DNA of 64,000 nucleotides from CAYSQW01 sp964433135. GTDB taxonomy: Bacteria; Acidobacteriota; Aminicenantia; Aminicenantales; Aminicenantaceae. The stretch spans positions 248,001-312,000 of the forward strand of contig CAYSQW010000001.1 in assembly GCA_964433135.1 (NCBI GenBank), read 5' to 3'. A program made the position numbers and the translations under genes. Numbering within the stretch: the stretch's first letter is position 1; each line of letters opens with the position of its first letter. Positions 32,891 to 39,718 of this stretch are shown here, piece after piece. The notes under the pieces are model-generated. The model saw nothing but the letters and a program-made list of their open reading frames with translations, searched no databases and was not told the origin of the DNA.

Positions 32891-33244
32891 TTAAAAAGAG
32901 AAGGTGATGGTTGCGTCTTGGATTTCATGAATGAAGGTCGTGGCGCCGATGATCTCCACGCCTTCACGAAAATCTTCTTTCTTTAAATCCTTGGCTTCCA
33001 GGGCCAACTCGCAAACGTAGAGTTTGGCTCCCAGGGCAAGAGAGCCTTCGACCAATTCCAATAAGGGGGGAAGACCTTTCCCCTGCATTTTTTCTACCAC
33101 TCCCTTAACCATGGCGGGTGCACCGCCGGGGCAGAAAAAGATGACAACTTCGTCGCCGGACGCGATGGCGGATGATCCAAGAATAAAGGGCGGATAGACA
33201 TTTGCGCCCTCGCTTCCGTTGACTGTGATAGCGACTTTCGCCAT
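32891..33244 (-). CDS. DsrE-family sulfur-transfer protein
   Basis: A 117-residue DsrE/F-like protein. It starts MAKVAITVNGSEGANVYPPF and has GDEVVIFFCPGGAPAMVKGV and ALGAKLYVCELALEAKDL; the Cys of YVCEL is residue 78, in the place of the sulfur-binding Cys of DsrE proteins. DsrE proteins relay persulfide with TusA. It is 47 bases upstream of tusA and 44 bases downstream of the ArsR gene on the same strand. Confidence 0.85.
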   Translation of the reverse strand: MAKVAITVNGSEGANVYPPFILGSSAIASGDEVVIFFCPGGAPAMVKGVVEKMQGKGLPPLLELVEGSLALGAKLYVCELALEAKDLKKEDFREGVEIIGATTFIHEIQDATITFSF

Positions 33245-33288
33245 TCAATGCCTCCTTCCTCGGTCAACCCGGAGAGCCCTGCAATCCG

Positions 33289-33582
33289 TCAGGATTGATG
33301 AGTGATCGTTTCCCGAATGATGTCCAGGAGTCCTCGGATCGTTTGAGGGTTTTTTAGATAATAACAGCGTAGATTTCCCTGTTGGCGGTAATCTACGATT
33401 CCCGAGTATTTAAGGACGTTGAGATGTTGGGAAATGTTGGGTTGACTGACCCTCAGGAGGTCTTTGATGTCGAGGACACACTTCTCACCCTCAAGGAGTG
33501 TTTCCGCGATCATAAGGCGTGAAGGGTGGGCTAAAGCTTTGAACGTTTGGGCTTCGGTTTTGTAATCTTTTTTGAGCGTCAT
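33289..33582 (-). CDS. ArsR-family transcriptional regulator of the Hdr-sulfur cluster
   Basis: A 97-residue winged-helix repressor: TFKALAHPSRLMIAETLLEG, CVLDIKDLLRVSQPNISQHL (recognition helix SQPNISQHLNVLKYSG) and the wing YRQQGNLRCYYLKNP. It has two cysteines, C35 in GEKCVLDIK and C73 in NLRCYYL, that could sense a thiol, persulfide or metal; the usual ArsR metal motif Cys-x-Cys is not present. It is the first gene of the operon, with a promoter and a pair of direct repeats between -10 box and start. Sulfur-oxidation Hdr clusters elsewhere are also run by ArsR-type persulfide sensors, which fits by analogy only. Confidence 0.88.
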   Translation of the reverse strand: MTLKKDYKTEAQTFKALAHPSRLMIAETLLEGEKCVLDIKDLLRVSQPNISQHLNVLKYSGIVDYRQQGNLRCYYLKNPQTIRGLLDIIRETITHQS

Positions 33583-33597
33583 ATGCTGGTCTTACAT

Positions 33598-33623
33598 AAT
33601 CCCTATATCAAGCAATCCCTATA
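33598..33623 (-). promoter_or_regulatory. Direct-repeat operator of the ArsR-Hdr operon
   Basis: TATAGGGATT occurs twice on the minus strand (33623-33614 and 33607-33598), 16 bases apart, just downstream of the -10 box and over the probable RNA start. This is where an autoregulating ArsR protein would bind. Confidence 0.5.
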
Positions 33624-33631
33624 ACCAATTA

Positions 33632-33660
33632 CTTATATTATAAATAAAATATTTTTGCAA
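33632..33660 (-). promoter_or_regulatory. Promoter of the ArsR-DsrE-TusA-Hdr operon
   Basis: TTGCAA (33660-33655), 17-base spacer, TATAAG (33637-33632), in an AT-rich 99-base gap behind the DUF4405 gene. Confidence 0.55.
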
Positions 33661-33681
33661 CGGGTTTAGGAAAATTAATAT

Positions 33682-34440
33682 TTATTGTTTTTCCGCGAGA
33701 GTTTCCACCGTATCGCGGAGCTGGACGATCGTGAAACCGAAATAGCGCCGGAGTCTCCCCAGGGGCTCTCGTCTCGGGGTGTCGGCGGGCAAATTCATTC
33801 GGGAAAGGATAGCGGAGACCGGAACTCCGGTTTGATTTTCGAGGTCAAGCAAAGTCATCTGACCCGTGATCACAAGTCCGGACTTTTCTTGAGACAGTCG
33901 GCCGTGTATCAGGCGGGGGGCTTTCGTCTCGGCGGGAGTCGTCTCGGCAGTCGGATTACGCCGTGCGGGATCTTCGGGAATTTCTTGCGTGGGAATCCGG
34001 TCCGAGCTCGCCGGGATCTTCGGATCGGCGCCGTTAAGGCGGACGGGGATATCTCCACGGAATCTGGTCCCGTAATTCTTGTAGGAGACAGACTGCTTGG
34101 GAAGCAGCGCCCACATCAGGCCCATCAGGATGAATGCGGACGTAAGGGTGAGAAGCAGGGCCGCCTTCCATCCTCGTTTGAACAGTCTCTCCGCCTGACT
34201 CTTTATCCATTTCCAGTTCAGCACGAGATGGATAACCACCAGGAGGCTGAAGATGATGGATAGATACAAATGGATATCCCCCCACTGATGGCGGTGAAGC
34301 CCGAGGAAATACTTGCCGGAGATCCGGCCGGCAGGGCCCTCGGCCAGGAAGAACGCCATCATAAAACCGATGAGCGCCAATCCCACCATGCAGAGAAACA
34401 GCAGAGTATCCACCAGGTATTTTAAATTGTTTTTTTTCAT
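33682..34440 (-). CDS. DUF4405 membrane protein with C-terminal soluble domain
   Basis: A 252-residue membrane protein. The first 115 residues hold three to four helices with paired histidines: GLHRHQWGDIHLYLSIIFSL and VIHLVLNWKWIKSQAERLF, the DUF4405 pattern, proposed to bind heme b or to resemble cytochrome b. A Pro/Thr-rich linker (about 155-190) leads to a small C-terminal domain, ITGQMTLLDLENQTGVPVSA and LGRLRRYFGFTIVQLRDTVE. It lies just upstream of the ArsR-headed operon and could give that soluble system a membrane contact; this is inference from position. Confidence 0.75.
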   Translation of the reverse strand: MKKNNLKYLVDTLLFLCMVGLALIGFMMAFFLAEGPAGRISGKYFLGLHRHQWGDIHLYLSIIFSLLVVIHLVLNWKWIKSQAERLFKRGWKAALLLTLTSAFILMGLMWALLPKQSVSYKNYGTRFRGDIPVRLNGADPKIPASSDRIPTQEIPEDPARRNPTAETTPAETKAPRLIHGRLSQEKSGLVITGQMTLLDLENQTGVPVSAILSRMNLPADTPRREPLGRLRRYFGFTIVQLRDTVETLAEKQ

Positions 34441-34535
34441 GCGATATTCTCCCTTAATGCATGGATGAGGTAAACACCGCTCAAAATCCAGGCGGAGTTC
34501 GCCTTATATATTATCTCTCCGGCAGCGGATGATGG

Positions 34536-35261
34536 TCACGGGATGTCGATTTCTCGACCGACTCCTATCTCCAGATATCCATCTCCAAATTCCTCCTGGA
34601 AGTACTGCCGGGCTTCGGTTCCGGTGCAGTGGGCCGGTCCCACCTTCTCCACTCCGGCGGTCCTGAAGGCATGCAGGATTTCCTTGATCTCGGCTTTTTC
34701 AAAGCCGCCCAAATGAAAACCTCCCAGCACCATATGGATTTTATCCGTGAAAAGCTGTTTGACTTTTTCCAGGATGTTAATGATGCGCGGATGGGAGCAG
34801 CCCGTCAGAACGACCAGTCCCTGCATGGATTCCAGAACGAGGGATTGTTCGCGGATCCAGCCTGGGACGATACCCGTGGTATAGGCGCCGGGACAGATAG
34901 GACTGAAGCCTTCTACGTCGACGACCTTGAGGCCCTGTTCTTTTAGGGCGTCTTTTAATTTTTCGGGAAAGAAGTGGGGCATCCATACCTCGGCTCCGGG
35001 AATTTTATCCGATAAGGGATTCAAGCCGCCGATGTGATCCTTGTGCTCATGGGAAAGGACGATCCGGGTGATGCTTTCGGGGTCGATATCCAGCTTATGC
35101 ATATTTTCCAGCAGCATGTCGCCCTTGGCTCCGGTGTCGAACAGGATGGGGCTCTCGAGTCCTTGGATCAGGAAAGAAAGCCCCCAGTCCGTGGCCAGAT
35201 CGGGGTGGAAGGGCACGTTGTCATATAATGTGGTGATATGAAGGCGGCTTGGATTTTTCAT
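34536..35261 (-). CDS. MBL-fold metallo-hydrolase
   Basis: A 241-residue metallo-beta-lactamase fold protein. The metal site is present: VLSHEHKDHIGG (His-x-Glu-His-x-Asp-His variant), VVLTGCSHPRI (His) and GFHLGG, ending VGPAHCTGTEA (last His). The pattern resembles the MBL group that includes the methanopterin-pathway-type dihydropterin synthase, but those relatives have many functions. The ATG at 35261 is used because AGGAG has good spacing to it; an ATG six bases earlier is too close to that site. It is downstream of the methionine-gamma-lyase-type gene. Confidence 0.82.
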   Translation of the reverse strand: MKNPSRLHITTLYDNVPFHPDLATDWGLSFLIQGLESPILFDTGAKGDMLLENMHKLDIDPESITRIVLSHEHKDHIGGLNPLSDKIPGAEVWMPHFFPEKLKDALKEQGLKVVDVEGFSPICPGAYTTGIVPGWIREQSLVLESMQGLVVLTGCSHPRIINILEKVKQLFTDKIHMVLGGFHLGGFEKAEIKEILHAFRTAGVEKVGPAHCTGTEARQYFQEEFGDGYLEIGVGREIDIP

Positions 35262-35347
35262 CTGCATTTCTCCTCTATGCGCAGCGGCGCCGGGCGCCGC
35301 GTCATTTTTTCCTCCGGTTCAGGATCGGTGCCGGCGTTCAGGCATCG

Positions 35348-36538
35348 TCAATCGGATTGAGCCAGGGCCTGTTCCAGATCCGCTCTCAGATCTTCCAATC
35401 CTTCACATCCGACGGACAATCTTACCAGTTCATCGAGAATCCCGGCTTTCTCCCGCTCCGGCTTGGGAACGATGGCATGGGTCATGCTGGCGGGATGTTG
35501 GATCAGGCTCTCGATCCCACCCAAAGAGACGGCCAGTGCCGGGATCTTTACGGAATTGATCAGTTTCTCTCCGGCGGCGAATCCGCCTTTCAGTCCGAAA
35601 CACAGCATGGATCCGGGACCATGCATCTGTTTTTTTACCAGATCATATTGGGGATGGTTTTCCAGCCCGGGGTAGTTAACCCATTCCACCTTGGGGTGTT
35701 CTTCCAGAAAACGGGCCAGTTCCATGGCGTTCTGCTGGCTTCTCTCCACTCTCAGTGCGAGGCTTTTAACTCCCCGGAGTGCCAGCCATGCCTGGTGGGG
35801 ATCCATGTTCCCTCCCGTGTTGACAAGAGAGTGCCGGATGAGTTTGAAGAGTTCCTCGGTTTTGGCGACGATAAGACCGCCCACGATATCGGAATGGCCG
35901 TTGATGAATTTTGTGATGCTGTGATAAACGATGTCCGCTCCCAGGTCGAGAGGATTTTGGAGAACCGGGCTGGCGAATGTGTTGTCCACCACAAGCAGGA
36001 TCCCCTTGCTGTGAGCCAATTCCGCGCACTTCCGGATATCCGTGATGACCATGGTGGGGTTCGCCGGGGTCTCTATAAATAAGGCTTTCGTGTTGGGTCG
36101 GATGCCGCGCTCGATATTCGACATATCGGATGTGTCAACGTAATCGCATTCCACGCCGAATCGGGAGTAGTACGTTTCCGCCAACATCCGGGAAGGTCCG
36201 TAAACGGCGTCTGTTCCGATCAGGTGGGCGCCGTTGTCCAGGAGTGCCATGAAGATGGTGTTGAGGGCGGACATGCCTGAAGACGTGGCGCAGCCGCCGA
36301 AGCCGTTTTCCATGATGGCCACGCTGTCTTCAAGCGCTTTGATGGTGGGATTTCCGATCCGGGTGTAGATGAATCCGTCGTCTTCTCCGGCGAATCGCGC
36401 GGCGCCCTGTTTGGCGTCTTTGAAGACAAATGTGGAGGATTGATAGATGGGAACATTGATGCCGCCGTAAACGGGATCGGGATGCTGCCCGGCGTGGATC
36501 GCGCGGGTATGGATGCTTTCTGGTTTGTTTTCTTTCAC
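35348..36538 (-). CDS. Cys/Met metabolism PLP enzyme, methionine gamma-lyase type
   Basis: A 396-residue trans-sulfuration enzyme. PLP-site features: YQSSTFVFKDAKQGAARF, GFIYTRIGNPTIKALEDSVA, ATSSGMSALNTIFMALLDNG, LLVVDNTFASPVLQNPLDLG, and the Schiff-base Lys in VYHSITKFINGHSDIVGG. The end SLGGIESLIQHPASMTH is typical. It could be methionine gamma-lyase (methanethiol, 2-oxobutyrate and ammonia from Met), cystathionine gamma-synthase or -lyase; these cannot be separated by eye. The CAT Cys-rich substrate loop (GGCATSS) and the sulfur-oriented neighbourhood favour a lyase releasing sulfide or thiol. Confidence 0.85.
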   Translation of the reverse strand: MKENKPESIHTRAIHAGQHPDPVYGGINVPIYQSSTFVFKDAKQGAARFAGEDDGFIYTRIGNPTIKALEDSVAIMENGFGGCATSSGMSALNTIFMALLDNGAHLIGTDAVYGPSRMLAETYYSRFGVECDYVDTSDMSNIERGIRPNTKALFIETPANPTMVITDIRKCAELAHSKGILLVVDNTFASPVLQNPLDLGADIVYHSITKFINGHSDIVGGLIVAKTEELFKLIRHSLVNTGGNMDPHQAWLALRGVKSLALRVERSQQNAMELARFLEEHPKVEWVNYPGLENHPQYDLVKKQMHGPGSMLCFGLKGGFAAGEKLINSVKIPALAVSLGGIESLIQHPASMTHAIVPKPEREKAGILDELVRLSVGCEGLEDLRADLEQALAQSD

Positions 36539-36610
36539 GTGTTGTCTCCTAAATAGTAAACCTTATTCTGTTGTGTCATTGAGCAGGGAACATGCACATG
36601 GTAAACGGAC

Positions 36611-36856
36611 CTAACTCTTGAAACAAGTGCCATCCGTTCCGCACGGAGGGGAGTCGCAGCGCTCATCCCTTCCGCAGCAGGTTTTGCCATGATCTCGGCT
36701 TTTGCCGGCGTTCACCATGGAAGGGCTGGATAATATCTTATCCAAAGCACCGCTTCCGCATCGGGTGCAACGAAGTTCTTGATCGTCCCGGCTGGAGCGA
36801 AAGAGCACTTCGGTGACAGCTCCGCATTCCCGGCATTTATATTCGTAGAGAGGCAT
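36611..36856 (-). CDS. FmdB-family zinc ribbon protein
   Basis: An 81-residue protein with the FmdB zinc ribbon: MPLYEYKCRECGAVTEVLFR and LRCTRCGSGALDKILSSPSM, giving two Cys-x-x-Cys knuckles. An unusual Cys-rich tail follows (KTCCGRDERCDSPPCGTDGT), adding five cysteines that may bind metal. FmdB proteins were named from formamidase and methylotroph gene clusters and are proposed regulators; function is not settled. Confidence 0.85.
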   Translation of the reverse strand: MPLYEYKCRECGAVTEVLFRSSRDDQELRCTRCGSGALDKILSSPSMVNAGKSRDHGKTCCGRDERCDSPPCGTDGTCFKS

Positions 36857-36882
36857 GTTGTACGTTTAACCTTATGCCTTTC

Positions 36883-37326
36883 TCAATTATAATCTTCCAT
36901 GATGGACTTGTCTTCTTTCATCAAGTCCCCGGCAATGGCCTCCATGTTCGTTTGCTTCCAGAACGGCAGCTTTTCGTGAGCTTCCAGATACTTGAGCGGG
37001 ATGGGGTGGGTGCCGATGACCACGGGGATTCCGTAATGCGTTTCGATAAATGTTTTGAAATGACGGATTCTGGGGCAGGGGGGATAGCCGACGACAAGAC
37101 CGGTCGCCAGATGAATGACTTCGGCGCCGTTTTTTTTCATTTCTTCGGGAACATATTCGATGTTTCCCCCCGGACAGCCGCCGCAGTAGGAATACCCTGC
37201 GATTTCCAACGGCTCATCCTTCGGATAGCGGGCGAAACCGCCCACGCGCTCTCGCATGGAGCGGAAACACTTCCCCCCTCCGCATTCCTGATATCGGCCG
37301 CAAATAATGATGCCGATTTTTTTCAT
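36883..37326 (-). CDS. CGGC-domain protein
   Basis: A 147-residue protein of the CGGC family. It has IGIIICGRYQECGGGKCFRS, the name-giving GYSYCGGCPGGNIEYVPEEM, HLATGLVVGYPPCPRI, and HYGIPVVIGTHPIP. The many conserved Cys suggest a metal or iron-sulfur site. Such proteins occur in anaerobes near Mrp, NifX and DsrE genes. It is 30 bases downstream of the Mrp gene on the same strand. Confidence 0.85.
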   Translation of the reverse strand: MKKIGIIICGRYQECGGGKCFRSMRERVGGFARYPKDEPLEIAGYSYCGGCPGGNIEYVPEEMKKNGAEVIHLATGLVVGYPPCPRIRHFKTFIETHYGIPVVIGTHPIPLKYLEAHEKLPFWKQTNMEAIAGDLMKEDKSIMEDYN

Positions 37327-37355
37327 GATGACTCCTTCTGTTGATATAATATAAA

Positions 37356-38165
37356 TTAAATTGTGCCGATTATATTTTCTACGATCTCCATAAAGGCTTT
37401 TGCGGCTTCGGAGTCGGGCTTGGAAGCGACAAACGGTTTTCCGGAATCGCCCAATACGACGATTTCGGGGTCGATGGGGATGCGTCCGAGAAAGGGAATG
37501 CCGACTTCCTGTGCGGCCTTTTCTCCTCCGCCCGCTTTAAAGAGGTCGATCCGTTCGCCGCAGTGCGGGCACACCAAACCGCTCATGTTTTCAACGATTC
37601 CAAAGATTTTCAGGTTGAGTTTGCGCGCAAACGCGATGGCTTTTCTTGAGTCCATAAGAGAAACTTCCTGAGGAGTGGTGACGACGACGGCGCCTGAGGC
37701 GGGAATCAGCTGAGCGACAGAGAGAGGTTCGTCTCCGGTCCCCGGGGGAGAATCGATCACGAGCCAGTCGAGATCTCCCCAATCGACATCTCCCAGAAAC
37801 TGCTGGATCGCCTTCATTTTCATAGGGCCGCGCCAGATGACCGGGAGATTGGGATCCTGAAGCAGAAAGGACATCGAAACGACGGTCAGATTTTCTTCCA
37901 CCTGAACGGGAACGATTTTGCCGTCTTTGTTGGAATTGAGATGTTTATCTTCCACTCCCAACATTTTTGCCAGGTTGGGACCATGGATGTCCACGTCCAG
38001 GATTCCCACTTTAAGGTTTTTTCGCGCCAGGGCGGATGCGAGATTCGCCGCCACCGTGCTTTTGCCCACACCGCCTTTGCCGCTGAACACCAACAGCCGG
38101 TTCTGGATTTTATCCAGGGTTTGGGTGACTTTTTGTTGGTCCTGATCATTATTCGTTTGTGCCAT
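37356..38165 (-). CDS. mrp: Mrp/NBP35-family iron-sulfur carrier ATPase
   Basis: A 269-residue deviant-Walker P-loop ATPase that holds and delivers iron-sulfur clusters. The P-loop is LLVFSGKGGVGKSTVAANLA with the signature Lys; switch regions are VGILDVDIHGPNLAKMLG and WLVIDSPPGTGDEPLSVAQL; the bridging-cluster motif Cys-x-x-Cys is in SGLVCPHCGERIDLFKAGGG. There is no N-terminal DUF59 domain. It follows the NifX-like gene by two bases, so the pair is co-translated. Confidence 0.93.
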   Translation of the reverse strand: MAQTNNDQDQQKVTQTLDKIQNRLLVFSGKGGVGKSTVAANLASALARKNLKVGILDVDIHGPNLAKMLGVEDKHLNSNKDGKIVPVQVEENLTVVSMSFLLQDPNLPVIWRGPMKMKAIQQFLGDVDWGDLDWLVIDSPPGTGDEPLSVAQLIPASGAVVVTTPQEVSLMDSRKAIAFARKLNLKIFGIVENMSGLVCPHCGERIDLFKAGGGEKAAQEVGIPFLGRIPIDPEIVVLGDSGKPFVASKPDSEAAKAFMEIVENIIGTI

Positions 38166-38167
38166 GA

Positions 38168-38878
38168 TTATCCCTCCTGCTTGAATTGTTCCACCGCGTC
38201 TTTGACTGTGCCGCTGATCTCATATCGTGTGGAGATGCCGGCGGCCTGCAGCACTTTCTCGGCGTTGGGCCCGCAGTGGCCTGTGAGTAAAACGCCGGGA
38301 TTTTTTTCGGTGATCATCTCAGCGGCTTGGATGCCTGCGCCCTGGTCTGCCCGCTGATGCGGATTCTCCAGGGATTCGAACTCCATGGTTTCCGGATCTA
38401 CAAACAGAAAATACGGAGCGCGGCCGAAGCGGGGATCCACATCGGCGTTCAGGTCGGGGCCCGAGGCGCTGAGGCATATCCGTCTGCCTTCCAAACGTAC
38501 GGGAGCCGGCTCGGAATCGTGTTCGTCGCAGTCATGTGCGTGGCCGGCATCATGGCTGCAGAGGTCTTTGCCCGCTTCCAACTTCCGGGTGATGATTTTT
38601 TGGATGACGTCGTCGATCGGTCCTTGAACGCCGATGACGACTTCTATGTTCTTTTGGGCGAAAAGTTGTTGGGCTCTGGGTCCCATACCGCCGGCGACAA
38701 TGGCTTGAACCCCTTTCTCGGATAAATACTGGGGAAGAAATCCCGGTTGGTGTCCCGGATTGGGGATCTCCTGCCGGCTTTTTACCTGGTCTTCTTCAAT
38801 CTCCACAATTGTATAAGCCGGGCAGCGTCCGAAATGGGCGGACACGAATCCCTGCTCGTTGGCAATGGCAATAATCAT
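38168..38878 (-). CDS. Tandem NifX/NifB-type dinitrogenase cofactor-domain protein
   Basis: A 236-residue protein with two copies of the NifX/NafY-type (RNase H-like) domain. The first half has MIIAIANEQGFVSAHFGRCP, AYTIVEIEEDQ and AIVAGGMGPRAQQLFAQ; the second has ICLSASGPDLNADVDPRFGR, APYFLFVDPETMEFESLENP and VLLTGHCGPNAEKVLQAAGI. A His/Asp/Cys-rich linker (AGHAHDCDEHDSE) joins them. These domains bind metal clusters; no nif structural genes are near, so a role in iron-sulfur or metal handling with the Mrp partner is more likely. The ATG at 38878 is chosen (AAAGGAG six bases upstream); an earlier in-frame ATG would extend into the gene before it. Confidence 0.85.
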   Translation of the reverse strand: MIIAIANEQGFVSAHFGRCPAYTIVEIEEDQVKSRQEIPNPGHQPGFLPQYLSEKGVQAIVAGGMGPRAQQLFAQKNIEVVIGVQGPIDDVIQKIITRKLEAGKDLCSHDAGHAHDCDEHDSEPAPVRLEGRRICLSASGPDLNADVDPRFGRAPYFLFVDPETMEFESLENPHQRADQGAGIQAAEMITEKNPGVLLTGHCGPNAEKVLQAAGISTRYEISGTVKDAVEQFKQEG

Positions 38879-38891
38879 ACGCTTCTCCTTT

Positions 38892-39095
38892 TCAGTTCGT
38901 TCGCCTGGTGATAACCTTCCGTCCCGGAGCGAAATCTGCCCCTCGTTTTGGGACGGTCTCGGACTCAAGCTCGTGCAAGCTCCGGCAAACCAACAAGTAT
39001 ACCACGGATAGCGCAGCAGCGGCTACTGCGCCGCGCTCCGTGTTTGAAGGGGCTGCGAGCGGTTTAAAGACTCGATTCACGGCCATAGGGCTCAT
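38892..39095 (-). CDS. Small ORF coupled to fur, unrecognised
   Basis: A 67-codon frame whose ATG overlaps the fur stop codon (ATGA), with GGGGCAGGTG just upstream, ending 13 bases before the NifX-like start. The product begins MSPMAVNRVFKPLAAPSNTE, has one hydrophobic stretch (GAVAAAALSVVYLLVC) and a basic end. No family is recognised. Against it being a gene: the DNA contains a GC-rich inverted repeat (CACGGATAGCGCAG...CTGCGCCGCGCTCCGTG, about 39015-39055). Its position and coupling favour translation. Confidence 0.4.
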   Translation of the reverse strand: MSPMAVNRVFKPLAAPSNTERGAVAAAALSVVYLLVCRSLHELESETVPKRGADFAPGRKVITRRTN

Positions 39096-39580
39096 CGATT
39101 CACCTGCCCCTTTTTCGTGACTTCTTTCTTTGTTTCTCTGCATCTCTCGCAGAGGCCGAAGAATGTGATGTCATGGCTGTCGATCCGGAAATCATATTTT
39201 CGGGTCAGCATGGCTTCCGTTTTTGCGATCAGGACTTTTTCTTCATCGACGAAATCCCGGTAATCGATGATCCGACCGCAGGAGGTGCATACCAGGTGAT
39301 GATGATGGGCCTGGTCAAGAGGCGCTTTATACTCGAAACGGCTTTCTCCGGTTCCGAAAGCCAACCGGTTGATCAGTCCCATCCGCACCAAAAGATCCAG
39401 GGTGCGGTAAACCGTCGTCAATCCGATCCCGGGATACAACGGGAATAATTCTGCGTGAATTTCCTTGGCGCTCATGTGCTTTGGGGTTCGGCGCAGCAGA
39501 TTCAGGGTGGCTTCTCTGGGCGCGGTCCAGCGGCAAAAGTATCCCTTCTTCTGGTGCTTGCTGATGTGATTACCGGACAT
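39092..39580 (-). CDS. fur: Fur-family transcriptional regulator
   Basis: A 162-residue Fur protein. The DNA-binding half has TAPREATLNLLRRTPKHMSA, KEIHAELFPLYPGIGLTTVY and RTLDLLVRMGLI; the metal half has LDQAHHHHLVCTSCGRIIDY (four His and the first Cys pair) and HDITFFGLCERCRETKKEVT (His and second Cys pair), so the structural zinc site is complete. A perfect Fur box lies 12 bases upstream, overlapping the probable RNA start, so it is likely autoregulated. It heads the metal/iron-sulfur gene run that follows. Confidence 0.92.
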   Translation of the reverse strand: MSGNHISKHQKKGYFCRWTAPREATLNLLRRTPKHMSAKEIHAELFPLYPGIGLTTVYRTLDLLVRMGLINRLAFGTGESRFEYKAPLDQAHHHHLVCTSCGRIIDYRDFVDEEKVLIAKTEAMLTRKYDFRIDSHDITFFGLCERCRETKKEVTKKGQVNR

Positions 39581-39592
39581 GTCGTTTTCTTT

Positions 39593-39619
39593 TAATGATA
39601 ATGAAAATCATTATCATTA
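39593..39619. promoter_or_regulatory. Fur box (perfect inverted repeat)
   Basis: TAATGATAATGA-AAA-TCATTATCATTA: two perfect 12-base arms about a three-base centre, closely matching the classic GATAATGATAATCATTATC consensus. It lies between the -10 box and the fur ATG. Confidence 0.92.
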
Positions 39620-39620
39620 A

Positions 39621-39649
39621 AAAATACTCCCGCTGAGAACCTTTGTCAA
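39621..39649 (-). promoter_or_regulatory. Promoter of fur
   Basis: Perfect TTGACA (39649-39644), 17-base spacer, TATTTT (39626-39621), directly abutting the Fur box. Confidence 0.65.
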
Positions 39650-39718
39650 CCCCCGAAGGTTTGTCTTTATGGTCGGATTGGTCTATACTTCGGGAAAAGT
39701 CGATTAGGGAGGCGTCAC

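Noticed and set aside
38168..38878. Nitrogen fixation, suggested by the NifX-type domains
   Set aside because: No nifHDK, nifE, nifN or nifB is present; NifX-type domains and Mrp are common in anaerobes without nitrogenase.
39015..39055. GC-rich inverted repeat as a terminator of fur
   Set aside because: No T-run follows on the minus strand and the next gene is close; kept only as a note under the small ORF.
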